A stretch of 64,000 nucleotides of DNA, taken from Candidatus Rokuibacteriota bacterium (GTDB taxonomy: Bacteria; Methylomirabilota; Methylomirabilia; Rokubacteriales; CSP1-6). Of the stretch, positions 52,433-62,185 are shown piece by piece. The position numbers and the translations under genes are program-made. Location: contig JACPDG010000041.1 in NCBI GenBank assembly GCA_016184125.1, positions 52,049 through 116,048 on the forward strand, written 5' to 3'. The number at the start of each line of letters is the position of its first letter. Position 1 is the first letter of the stretch. The notes beneath the pieces are model-generated. The model was given only the letters and a program-made list of their open reading frames with translations. It had not been told where the DNA came from and made no database searches.

Positions 52433-53690
52433 GGAATACCGCAAGAGCGTGCTCCCGGACGGCATCCGCGTCATCACGGAGCGGATGCCGCACGTTCGGT
52501 CGGTCGCGGTCGGCGTCTGGGTCGAGACGGGCTCGCGCCACGAGCCGGAAACCCGCGCCGGCGTGTCGCACCTGATCGAGCACCTCGTCTTCAAGGGGAC
52601 GGCCAACCGCACGGCCGAGGACATCGCGCGCACGATGGACTCGGTCGGCGGGCAGATGGACGCGTTCACCACGAAGGAGTACACCTGCTTCTACGTCCAG
52701 GTGCTCGACGAGCACCTGCCGCTCGCCGTGGATCTCCTGACCGATATCCTGCTCCACCCGCTCTTCAACGCCGAGGAGCTCGAGAAGGAGAAATCGGTCG
52801 TCATGCAGGAGATCAAGATGGTCGAGGACACGCCGGACGACGTGATCCACGACCTCTTCGCGGCGCAGCTCTGGCGCGGTCACCCGCTCGGGCGCCCGAT
52901 TCTCGGCACGCGCGAGTCCGTGAACGGCTTCGCGCGCGACACGATCCTCGCGCACTTCGGCGAGGAGTACGTGCCGCCCCGGGTGATCATCGCGGTGGCC
53001 GGGAACGTGACGCACGACCGGGCGGTGGAGCTGTTCGACGCCGGCTTCAACGGCTTCCGGCGGGCCGCCGCGCCCCGCGTCTCCGCGCCGCCCACCCTCA
53101 TCCCCGACGTGAACATCGTGCACAAGAACCTCGAGCAGGTGCACCTCGTGTTGGGCTTCCCGGGGCTCTGCCATGCGGCGCCCGAGCGGTACGCGCTGTT
53201 CCTGCTGAACGACGTCATCGGCGGCAGCATGTCGTCGCGGCTGTTCCAGGAGGTGCGCGAACGCCAGGGGCTGGTGTACTCGATCCATTCCGGCGTGCAG
53301 GCGTTCCAGGACACCGGAACGGTGTACATCTACGCGGCCACGGACGCGCAGAACTTCTCGAAGGTCCTCAAGTCGACCCTCAGGGAGCTGCGCGACATCC
53401 GCAAGGACGGCGTGCGCCCGGACGAGCTCAAGCGGGCGAAGGACCATCTCAAGGGCAGCCTGATGCTCTCGCTCGAGTCGACGTCGAGCCGCATGAACCG
53501 CCTGGCGAAGCACGAGATGAACGTCGGCGCGTTCCTCACGATGGACGAGATGCTGGCGGCCATCGATCGCGTGCAGCTCGACGACGTGCAGGCGCTCGTG
53601 GGCCAGGTCGTGGACGAGGAACGGCTGGCCCTGACGACGCTCGGCCCGCTCGACCGGCGGAACCTGCCGAAAGAGCTGCTGCGGCACTGA
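52425..53690 (+). CDS. M16-family zinc peptidase
   Basis: 421 residues from GTG 52425. The inverted zinc motif HxxEH is HLIEH (residues 49-53) in RAGVSHLIEHLVFKGTANR, with the third ligand in the downstream ELEKEKSVVMQEIKMVEDTP helix. The second half has GGSMSSRLFQEVRERQGLVYS, the R/Y motif of active single-chain M16B proteases of the mitochondrial processing peptidase type. Following pnp is the usual context (YmxG/MlpA-like). The last gene before the composition of the window changes. Confidence 0.93.
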
Positions 53691-53691
53691 T

Positions 53692-53775
53692 TTTCATGGG
53701 GGGACTATCGAGGCCCCCCATACCCCCCGACGCTCGGAGCCGTCCCGGGGGACCCGGGACGGCCCTCGATCCCCC
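53692..53775 (+). repeat. Dispersed composite repeat, copy 17 (last copy seen)
   Basis: It follows the protease stop by one base: TTTTCATGGGGGGACTATCG, AGGCCCCCCATA, then the stem GAGCCGTCCCGGGG-GAC-CCGGGACGGCCCTC with no nested hairpin. No further copy is seen in the remaining 10 kb. Confidence 0.88.
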
Positions 53776-53932
53776 AACCGACCGGGGCGGACGTCACGCG
53801 GCGATCGCCGCTCGGACCGCTACCGGGCCACGGCCGCGGCAGCCGACACGTGTCCCCCGGCCGCCGGGTGCGGAAACCCTGATAGACTCGACAGCGGATG
53901 CCGAGCGCCGATCGGGGAGCCGGGAACGCACG

Positions 53933-54508
53933 ATGAAGCTGGCCGAGAAATTCACGTCAGCCGACCTCGACCTGATGCCGGATGACGGCAAGCGGTACGA
54001 AGTGATCGAGGGGGAGCTCCACGTGTCACGGCAGCCCGGCTGGAACCACCAGTTCACCTGTGGCCGGCTGTTCCGGTTTCTCGACGAGTGGAGCGACCGT
54101 TCGGGCCTGGGCCTGACCAACCTCGCGCCGGGACTGATCTTCGCCGAGGACGACGACGTGGCGCCCGACCTTGTCTGGGTGAGCCGAACGCGCCTGGAGG
54201 CGGTGCTCGGCGACGATGGCAAGCTTCACGCCGCACCCGAGGTCGTGATCGAGGTGCTCTCGCCGGGCGCCGCCAACGAGCGCCGCGACCGCCAGGCGAA
54301 GCTCAAGCTCTACGGCCGCCGCGGTGTCCAGGAATACTGGATCGTCGATTGGATGCGCCGGCAGATCGAGGTGTATCGACGCGACGAGGGGACGCTGGCG
54401 CTGGCCACCACCTTCCTCGCCCAGGACACGCTCACCTCGTCGCTCCTGCCCGGCTTCTCCTGCCCGGTGGGGGCATTGTTCTTCGGCGCTTCCGCGCCGG
54501 CGGCGTAG
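53933..54508 (+). CDS. Uma2 family (DUF820) PD-(D/E)xK nuclease-fold protein
   Basis: 191 residues. DGKRYEVIEGELHVSRQPGW near the N-terminus, VAPDLVWVSRTRL, the catalytic-type EVVIEVLSPGAANERRDRQA and KLKLYGRRGVQEYWIVDWMR are the DUF820 pattern with its D...ExK-like residues. Many copies of this family occur in multicopy accessory DNA and none has a firm biological role. ATG 53933 gives the usual start; the frame is open upstream into the repeat. It stands alone, 243 bases after the protease. Confidence 0.85.
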   Translation: MKLAEKFTSADLDLMPDDGKRYEVIEGELHVSRQPGWNHQFTCGRLFRFLDEWSDRSGLGLTNLAPGLIFAEDDDVAPDLVWVSRTRLEAVLGDDGKLHAAPEVVIEVLSPGAANERRDRQAKLKLYGRRGVQEYWIVDWMRRQIEVYRRDEGTLALATTFLAQDTLTSSLLPGFSCPVGALFFGASAPAA

Positions 54509-54741
54509 GTCCGCGCGCCCCGCCGCGTCTCGGCGCCGCCGACGCCGCATCAGACCCATCAGCCCTGACCGACCGACCAGCCGCTCGCTTGACGATGGAA
54601 AGAAACAGTGCGCACCAATTGTTCACTGCCCTGATTCCGTCCACGTGCCCTCGTTCGTGCACCAGGGCATCGACATGAGCCGCCTCCGGCCGGTTCTGCG
54701 ATAACCGCTACTTACAGCACGCCTCGGGGCGCGCTGTCGAT
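54509..54741. other. Intergenic region without a recognised gene
   Basis: 233 bases of more mixed composition than the upstream block. No tRNA-like fold, dispersed repeat or convincing ORF was found. It probably contains the promoter for the following exported-protein genes, but no clear boxes stand out. Confidence 0.6.
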
Positions 54742-55923
54742 GTGGCCCGGAAGTTGCCGCTGCACCCGGCGCCCGTGGTGACTGGACCCTTCGCGGTACC
54801 GTCACTGCACAAGCTCCGCTTCGCGGGAGCGCTCGTTGCCTGCCTCCTGGTCCTCCATCCAGGCGTCGCGACTGGTCAGATCTCATACATCTACGACAGT
54901 CTCAACCGACTGATCGCCGTGATCGATGAGCATGGGAATGTGGGGTCCTACACATAGGACGCGGTGGGCAACCTCCTCCGCATCGACCGCTTCGACACGT
55001 CGGCGATCTCCGGCGAGGTCGGGATCACGCTCGTCGCGACGACACGAGGCCGGACCGGCACGGAAGTCCAGATCTTCGGGAAGGGGTTTGGGGCGAGCGT
55101 TGCCGACAATACCGTCACCTTCAACGGCGTGCCGGCGGCGATTACGAAGGCGGCGCCGAATCGTCTCGTCGTTACGGTCCCGAGCGGCGCCACGACCGGC
55201 TTCATCACGGTGACCGGCCCGCGCGGCAGCGGACAGTCGCCCGGGCTCTTCGTCGTCCTCGACGTCGTTGGGCCGATCACGATCACGCCGCCGGCGACGG
55301 CGGTCCTCGTGAACACGACCGAGCCATTCACGGCAACCATGCAGGACGGCACTCCGGCCGCCGTTGAATGGCGGGTGAACAACCTCCCCGGCGGCGACGC
55401 GGCGATCGGCACGATCAGCGCCGACGGTCTCTATCGCGCGCCTGCCACCGTCCCGAATCCGGCGGTCGTGATGGTGAGCGCCATTCACCGAGACGACCGA
55501 GCATCGACGGCCTCCGCGGATGTGACGATCATCCCACCGATCGCGGTGGCAGCCGTGAGCGTGACGCTGGCCCGCCCGTCGCTTGTGGTCGACAAGGGCG
55601 TCACGGCAAGCGTCTCCATCAGCGTCGCTCCTGTGATCACGTCCGTGGCGCCGAACACCGCCGCGCCGGGCACGACCGTGACGGTCACGATGGCGAGCCG
55701 CGGCTTGTCCGGGGCGACGCGATTGGTCTTCCTGCGTGAGAACGCGACGGATTCGACGATCACGATCGCCAATCTCCTCGTGAGCGCGGACGGCACCCAG
55801 GCGACGGCCGACGTCACCATCGACGCGAGCGCCCCGCTCGGCGACCGTGTCGTTCACGTCGTGACGCCGACGGGAAGTTCGACGCGTGCCGGCACCGGCG
55901 GCAACCTGTTCGCCGTGCGCTGA
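54742..55923 (+). pseudogene. Exported RHS/YD-like protein with IPT/TIG domain, interrupted by an amber codon
   Basis: GTG 54742 starts a frame with a signal-peptide-like segment (KLRFAGALVACLLVLHPGVA, then TGQ) followed by ISYIYDSLNRLIAVIDEHGN, a YD/RHS repeat. After VGSYT the codon that should be Tyr in 'TYDAVGNL' is TAG (54955-54957), and the same frame continues DAVGNLLRIDRFDTSAISGE. The rest is an IPT/TIG-like domain (TRGRTGTEVQIFGKGFGAS), an Ig-like segment (PPATAVLVNTTEPFTATMQD) and a second IPT-like end. Whole product would be 393 residues. A GTG at 54964 could restart translation without the signal peptide. Confidence 0.75.
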
Positions 55924-55946
55924 CGGCCCGGGACAGGAGCGGAGCG

Positions 55947-57330
55947 ATGACACGACAGCTCGGATGCGCGTTGGGCGCGCTCGTGGTCCTGCTCGGCGCC
56001 GGCAGGCCGGTGACCGCGCAGACGTTCGACAGCGGGAGCACGGGTGCGGACGGCGCCTTCGCCCCCAGGAGCCACGTGACGCTGCCGCTGCCGCCGGACG
56101 GCGCCTTCCACTTCACGACGATCGACATCCCCGCGGGGGTGACCGTCAGGTTCGCGCGCAATGCGGCGAACACCCCCGTCACCGTGCTCGCGAGCGGCAA
56201 CGTCACGATCGCCGGCACGATCGACGTGAGCGGGGCGAAGAGGGGCAACGGCGTGCAGCCCGGCACGATGGTGGCGAACAACGGGGGGGCGGGGGGCCCG
56301 GGGGGCTTCGATGGCGGCAGCGGCGCCAACGGACTCGTGTCGACGATCGGCGGGCACGGCCTGGGTCCGGGCGGGGGCGCGGGCGGGAGCAGCCGCGGTG
56401 GCGGGGGTGGCTTTGGCGCCGCCGGCGCCTGGTCTCCGCCCACAGCGGAGGGCGGGCCTCCCTATGGCGGTGCGCCACTGTTGCCGCTCATCGGTGGCTC
56501 GGGCGGCGGGGGTGGTGGATCGCTGTACGGCGGGACGGCGGCGGGGGCGGGGGGCGGGGGTGGTGGGGGCGCGATCGTGGTCGCGAGTTCGGGGACGCTC
56601 GCGCTGACGGGCGCGATCGTGGCGCGGGGCGGCGACGGCGGCAACTTCGCCGGTGGCGGCGGCAGTGGGGGCGCCATTCGGCTGGGTGGCGACGCGGATC
56701 ACGGGGAGCGGAGGCCAGGTCGTGGTCGGGGGCGGCGACGGGGACGGCTATTGGGGTTGGGGCGGCGGGGGCCTCGGGCGGATCCGCGTGGAGGGGTTCA
56801 CGGACACAGCGGCGCTGAGCTTCGCCGGGGTCGTGCCGTCGATGGGGCTTCCGACGACGGTCACGCTGCCGGCGTCGCCGGCGCTGCGGATCTCGGCCGT
56901 GGGGGGTGTGGCGACTCCCGCCGCGCCCACGGGCTCCTTTGCCACAGCCGACGTGACCCTGCCGGCGACGACGACCAACCCGGTGAGCGTGAGCCTGGCC
57001 GGGATGAACATCCCGCCGGGCACGGCCGTGACGGTCGCCGTCGCCGGTCGCGTGGGCGGCGGCTCCACCTCGACCACGACGACGCTCAGCGGCACGCAGG
57101 CGTCGACGACCGCGACGGTGAGCGTCACGCTCCCGCTGGACCAGCCGAGCGTGATCCTGGTGTCGACGAGCTTCACGATCACGGCCGCGAACGGTGGGCC
57201 GGTCTTCGTGGACGGCGAGAGGGTCGAGCGGGTGCGCGTGAGCGCGACGGTGGGCGGCGCCGGCCCGGTGACGTACGTCACCCGCTCGGGCCGCGAGATC
57301 GTGCTCGCGCGCCAGGAGGGCGAACGATGA
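55947..57330 (+). pseudogene. Glycine-rich exported protein A, frameshifted
   Basis: A signal peptide (residues 1-25, LGALVVLLGAGRPVTAQ) is followed by a beta-rich part (FTTIDIPAGVTVRFARNAAN) and a long Gly-rich region (about 100-240). Near 56690 the frame changes: GGAIRL should continue VATRITGSGGQV, which needs one G fewer in the CTGGGTGGCG run. With that correction the protein is about 460 residues and ends TYVTRSGREIVLARQEGER. It overlaps its paralogue as ATGA. Both belong to a family I cannot name; the shape suggests an envelope or matrix protein. The single-base change in a G-run could be a sequencing error. Confidence 0.7.
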
Positions 57331-58815
57331 GGCCGGGGCTCGCGTCCGTCGGGCTGGGACTGGCGCTGCTGCTGGGCGCCGCGGCGCCGGCGAGCGCCCA
57401 GACGTTCGCGAGCGGCAGCACGGGGGCGGACGGGGCCTTCGCCCCGACGAGCGACGTGACGCTGGCGCTGCCGGCGGACGGCGTCTTTCACTTCACGACG
57501 ATCACGATCCCGTCGGGCGTGACGGTGCGCTTCGTGCGCAACGCCGCGAACACGCCGGTGACGCTGCTGGCGACCGGCGATGTGGTGATCGCGGGGACGA
57601 TCGACGTGAGCGGCTCGCCGGGCGGCATGGGGTCGTGGACCGGAACGGTCGACGTCACCAACAACGGCGGCGCCGCTGGACCCGGTGGCTTCGCCGGCGG
57701 CGACGGGGCCAACGGGGTCGCGGAGACCATGGGGGGCACCGGTCTTGGTCCCGGTGGGGGATGGAGTGGAAGTTCGCCGCTCAGTGGCTTCGTAATCTTA
57801 TCGTTGCTGGAGCACCGGTCTTGGTCCCGGTGGGGGATGGAGTGGAAGGTCATCGCCGAACTTCGGCGTCGGAGGTGGCGGGGCCGGCTTTGGGATGCTC
57901 GGAGAATTCGGCGGCGGCGCGGTGTACGGCAACGACACGCTGCTGCCGCTGATCGGCGGATCCGGTGGCGGAGGCGGCGGCGGGACGTTCGGGATGAAGG
58001 GCGGCGGGGGTGGTGGGGGTGGGGGCGCCCTGCTGATCGCGACGTCCGGGACTTTGACCTTCAGCGGCCAGATCCTGGCGTTTGGGGGTGCCGGCGGGGG
58101 TCTGCTGTACAACAGCGTCGCGCCCGGGGTCGGGGGCGGCGGAAGCGGCGGGGGAGTCCGGCTCGTCGCGACCGAGATCGTCGGGACCGGCGGTGTGATC
58201 AACGTCAGCGGCGGCATCGGTACCAAGTTCACCTCCTGGGGTGGGACCGGGGCCAGCGGGCGCATCCGGCTCGAGGCGTTCAGCAACACCGCCGCCATCA
58301 TCCTCGTCAACCATCCGGCCACGACGTCGTTTGGCGAGCCGACGAGCGTGCGGCTTCCCGGCGAGCCGACGCTGCGGATCGCCTCGGTGGCCGGTGTCGT
58401 CGCTCCCGACGCACCGAGCGCCTTGTTCTCGGCCCCGGACATCGTGCTGCCGAGCGGCACCGGGAGCGCCGTGAATGTCGAGGTGACGGCGAGCAACATT
58501 CCGGCCGGGACAGCGGTCACCGTGCAGGTCACGGGCCTGACCGGTGCTGCGACGAGTGCCGCGGCACCGCTGAGCGGGACGGATACGTCATCGTCGGCGA
58601 CCGTCCCCGTCGCGATCCCGACGAACCAGCCTGCGGTGATCACGGCGTTCGTCACCTACACCCTCACGGCGGCGACTGGCGGCCCGGTGTTCGCCGGCGG
58701 CGAGGTGGTCGACCGGGTCCGCATCACTGCCATGGCAGGCGGCGCATCGCGTGTCGCCTACGTCACCCGCTCCGGCCGCGAGATCGCCGCGCCCGCGAGC
58801 GGCGTCGTCCGCTGA
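57327..58815 (+). pseudogene. Glycine-rich exported protein B, paralogue disrupted by a 76-bp insertion
   Basis: The same architecture as the gene before: signal peptide (LGLALLLGAAAPASAQ), FTTITIPSGVTVRFVRNAAN, Gly-rich core, then a domain ending AYVTRSGREIAAPASGVVR. A 76-base insertion at 57773-57848 breaks the frame; removing it restores GPGGGWSGRSSPNFGVGGGG into the downstream frame exactly. Corrected length is about 470 residues. The paralogues share N- and C-terminal blocks across their whole length, so they arose by tandem duplication. Confidence 0.75.
57736..57848 (+). repeat. 37-bp direct repeat flanking a 39-bp insert
   Basis: The 37 bases starting GCACCGGTCTTGGTCCCGGT occur at 57736-57772 and again, identically, at 57812-57848. 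The 39 bases between (57773-57811, containing CGTAATCTTATCGTTGCTGG) are AT-richer than anything around and do not match the paralogous gene. Spacing of 76 bases shifts the frame by one. Confidence 0.9.
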
Positions 58816-58831
58816 GGAGCGGCGTCAGCCG

Positions 58832-61800
58832 ATGAGACGCCTCGGCGCGCTTTGGGTCCTTCTCTTCACTGCCGCGATGCCGCAGACCGCGATCGCGGCG
58901 ACGCCGCTCACGGCGCTCGCGCCGATCGAGACGATCCTCGACGCGCAGACCGAGCTCGTCGGCGTGGCGGTGTCGCCCGACGGGACGCGCTACGTCTCCG
59001 ACCGGAGCGCCGGGGTCGTGTACCGGATCAATGCGAGCGGTGTGGCGACGGCGATCGTGACGGGACTCGCGCGTCCGGCGGGTCTCGCGCTCGACGCCGA
59101 CGGCCGCCTGCTGATCGCCGAGGAGCAGGCGGGGCGAGTCCTCAGCCTCGAGCCGAGCGGCGCGCTCACCGTCCTGGCGACGGGAATCAAGACGCCGCGG
59201 TGGATCGCGGTGTCTCCCGGCTCGCTCTATGTCAGCGCGCACCGTCTCAGTGAGCCGGAGGGCGCCGACGTTGCTGAGGGGCGAGTCATCGTGCGGCTGG
59301 CTCCCGGCAGCCCGGCGGCGGTCGTCGCTTCCGGCATCCGTCGACTGGAAGGGCTCGTGCGGCTCAACGGCAGTCTGATCGCGGCGACGAAGGGGCTCGA
59401 GGCGGGGCCGTCGGCGGCGGGCATGCTCCTGCGCTATCCGGTCCTGGCGGACGGCGCGCTGGGGACGCCGACGACGTGGCTCGGGGAGGGGCTCAAGCAG
59501 CCGGTCGGCCTGGTCCTGGATGCGCTCGGGGGCGTCTTCGTCGCCGCGAAGGAGCTGCGGGTCAAGGGCGACGTGTCGAAGCGCGCGGTCGGCAAGATCC
59601 AGCCCGAGGTGCGGCTGAGCGAGTTCGCGGCGAATCTCGGCGACCCGCAGGGCGTCGCCGTCGGTCCCGACGGCTCGCTGTATCTGGCCGACGGGCGGGC
59701 CGGACGCCTGCTCCGGTTCGCGCCGCCCGCGGCGCCGGCACTTTCGGTGCCGGAGTTCACGGCGCGTACACCGCTGACCGTGACCGGCACGACCGTGGCC
59801 GGAGCGCGGGTGGACGTCTTCGTGAACGAGGCGACGACGGCCGTGAGCGCGGTGACGGACGCCGCCGGCGCCTTCGCGCTGGCGCTCGCGGTGACGCCGA
59901 ACGCCGTGAGCACGCTCGAGGGGTACGCGACGACGTACGGCGGCGAGGGGCTGACGTCGGCGGCGGTGACGGCGAGCGTGCGGCACGACGACGTGGCGCC
60001 GAGTCTCGGGTTCCAGGCGCCGCCGGAGGGCGCGCACGTGAGCGGGACGGTGGCGGTTGAGGCGCGGGCGAGCGACGACGGCAGCGCGGTCGCCGCGCTG
60101 ACGTTGACCGTCGACGGGCATTCGCTGGAGGGGACGGTGACGCCGCCACCGCCAGGGCTGACCGTGACGGCGACAGGGAGTTGGGTGACGCCAGGCGTCG
60201 GGAATGGGCTGCATACCGTGAGCGCGAGCGCGGCGGATCGGGCGGGCAACACGGCCAGCGTGACGCGCACGGTGACCGTCGACAACACCCCGCCCGACAC
60301 GCAGATCACCGGCGGACCGCTCGGGTTCGTGAAGACGGCGACGGTGGCGTTTGCCTTTGCGGGGAGCGACAACCTCACGCCGGCAAGCAGGCTCGTGTTC
60401 GCCTGGCGTCTGGATCGGGGCGCGTGGTCGGCGTTCTCGAACGCGACGGTCGCGACAGTGAGCGGCCTCGGCGAGGGTGCTCACACGTTCGAGGTCAAAG
60501 CCAAGGACCTCGCGGGCAACGAGGACCCGACGCCGGCCACGCGGACCTTCACGGTGGACGGCACGGCGCCCGTCGTCGCGTTCCAGGCGCCGGCGGCGAG
60601 CGTGCACGTCCGCCAGTCGGTCATCGTGCAGGCCCAGGCCGCGGATGCCGGCGGCGTGGCGAGCGTCACGCTCAGCGCTGACGGCCAGGGGCTTCCCGGC
60701 GTGGCGCTGCTGCCGGCGCCGCCGGCGGTGACGGTCACGGCCACGGCGATCTGGGACACGACGACCGTGGCGGACGGTCCACGAATGCTCACCGCTACTG
60801 CCAGCGACCAGGCGGGGAACGTCGACCAGGCGGGGAACGTCGCGAGCGCGACCCGTGGGGTGATCGTCGACAACACTCCCCCGGAGGCGGCGATCACGAG
60901 CGGTCGGAGCGGTCCGATGGCTGAGCGCACGGCGACGCTGGTCTTCACCGGCAGCGACAATCTCGCACCGACCTCTGAGCTGGTCTTCGCGTGGCGGCTG
61001 GTGTCGGACGGCGCGCAGGGCGCGTTCACCCCATTCAGCGCGACAACGACGGCGACGTTCAGCGATCTCGTGGACGGCAGCTACACCTTCGAGGTGAAGG
61101 CGCGCGACCTGGCGGGCAACGAGAGCGAGACGGCCATTGCCCGCTGGGTGGTCGACACGACCGCACCGCCGGCGCCGGCCATCGCCACGGAGCTCGGGGA
61201 CCCGACGAACCAGACGACGGCGACATTCACCGTGAGCGACGACGAGGGCGGCGTGACGCTGCTCTGCGACCTCGACGGCGGCGGGTTCTGGGACTGCACG
61301 GCCGGCACGGTGAGCTACACGGTCGCCGCCGGCTTGCACACGCTCACGGTGACGGCCCGGGACGCGGCGGGCAACGAGAGTGGGGCGACGTACACCTGGA
61401 CGGTCGACGTGACGCCGCCGGAGACGACCATCGTGACGGGCCCGCGCAGCCCCCGACGGCGTGCACACCCTCGGGGTGCGGGCGACGGATACGGCGGGGA
61501 ACACGGAGGCGACGGCGGCGAGCTTCACGTGGCGGGTGGACACCGCGGCGCCGAGCGTGAGCTTCGACAGCCTGCCGGTGGACCCGACGAACACGACGAC
61601 GGCGACGTTCACGTTTCACGCGAGCGAGGACGAGAGCACGGTGGCCTGCAGTCTGGACGAGGCGGACTACGCTCCGTGCGCCAGCCCTGCGACGTACCCC
61701 GGACTGGCGGATGGGACCCACACGGTTCGCGTGGTGGCGACGGATGCGGCGGGCAACGTGTCGGCGCCTGCGGTGTTCGCGTGGACGGTCGACACGCAGG

Positions 61801-62185
61801 TCCCGGGGACGCTGATCGACAGCGGACCGGCGGTGGTGACGAACAGCAATGCGCCGGCGTTCACGTTCCACGCGAGCGAGGCGGTGCTGATGTTCCAGTG
61901 CCGGCTCGACGATGGCGTGCCCGAGGCGTGCACGAGCCCGATGACGTACCTCGGTCTCGGCGAGGGCGTGCACACGTTCGAGGTCTGGGCGATCGACCTG
62001 GCGAACAACGCCGGGACGCCGGCGGTGGCGACGTGGACGATCGACATGACGGCGCCGGCGGTGACTCTCACGGAGCAGCCCGCAGCATCGACGACGAGCA
62101 CCTCGGCGACCTTCGGCTTCACCGCCACCGACACCGTCACGCCGTCGGCGGATCTGACGTTCGAGTGCGGCCTCGACGGCGGTGA
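58832..62185 (+). CDS. Large secreted protein: NHL-like propeller plus Ig-like repeat array (5' part, frame broken near 61450)
   Basis: A signal peptide (LGALWVLLFTAAMPQTAIAA) precedes an NHL/SMP-30-like beta-propeller (about residues 30-300; GVAVSPDGTRYVSDR, GLALDADGRLLIAEE, GVAVGPDGSLYLADGRAGRL). From about residue 310 there is an array of Ig-like units with recurring 'TVDNTPPDT' joins, FAWRLDRGAWSAFS and AHTFEVKAKDLAGNEDPTPA. The genuine frame ends near 61450 after VTGPRSP. What follows to the stop at 62185 is out of frame. Likely an adhesin or matrix protein. Confidence 0.75.
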   Translation: MRRLGALWVLLFTAAMPQTAIAATPLTALAPIETILDAQTELVGVAVSPDGTRYVSDRSAGVVYRINASGVATAIVTGLARPAGLALDADGRLLIAEEQAGRVLSLEPSGALTVLATGIKTPRWIAVSPGSLYVSAHRLSEPEGADVAEGRVIVRLAPGSPAAVVASGIRRLEGLVRLNGSLIAATKGLEAGPSAAGMLLRYPVLADGALGTPTTWLGEGLKQPVGLVLDALGGVFVAAKELRVKGDVSKRAVGKIQPEVRLSEFAANLGDPQGVAVGPDGSLYLADGRAGRLLRFAPPAAPALSVPEFTARTPLTVTGTTVAGARVDVFVNEATTAVSAVTDAAGAFALALAVTPNAVSTLEGYATTYGGEGLTSAAVTASVRHDDVAPSLGFQAPPEGAHVSGTVAVEARASDDGSAVAALTLTVDGHSLEGTVTPPPPGLTVTATGSWVTPGVGNGLHTVSASAADRAGNTASVTRTVTVDNTPPDTQITGGPLGFVKTATVAFAFAGSDNLTPASRLVFAWRLDRGAWSAFSNATVATVSGLGEGAHTFEVKAKDLAGNEDPTPATRTFTVDGTAPVVAFQAPAASVHVRQSVIVQAQAADAGGVASVTLSADGQGLPGVALLPAPPAVTVTATAIWDTTTVADGPRMLTATASDQAGNVDQAGNVASATRGVIVDNTPPEAAITSGRSGPMAERTATLVFTGSDNLAPTSELVFAWRLVSDGAQGAFTPFSATTTATFSDLVDGSYTFEVKARDLAGNESETAIARWVVDTTAPPAPAIATELGDPTNQTTATFTVSDDEGGVTLLCDLDGGGFWDCTAGTVSYTVAAGLHTLTVTARDAAGNESGATYTWTVDVTPPETTIVTGPRSPRRRAHPRGAGDGYGGEHGGDGGELHVAGGHRGAERELRQPAGGPDEHDDGDVHVSRERGREHGGLQSGRGGLRSVRQPCDVPRTGGWDPHGSRGGDGCGGQRVGACGVRVDGRHAGPGDADRQRTGGGDEQQCAGVHVPRERGGADVPVPARRWRARGVHEPDDVPRSRRGRAHVRGLGDRPGEQRRDAGGGDVDDRHDGAGGDSHGAARSIDDEHLGDLRLHRHRHRHAVGGSDVRVRPRRR

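Noticed and set aside
54955..54957. Pyrrolysine or recoded amber readthrough
   Set aside because: Dozens of other genes use all three stops normally, several end in TAG (for example iscS and infB), and no recoding signal is visible; a point mutation is simpler.
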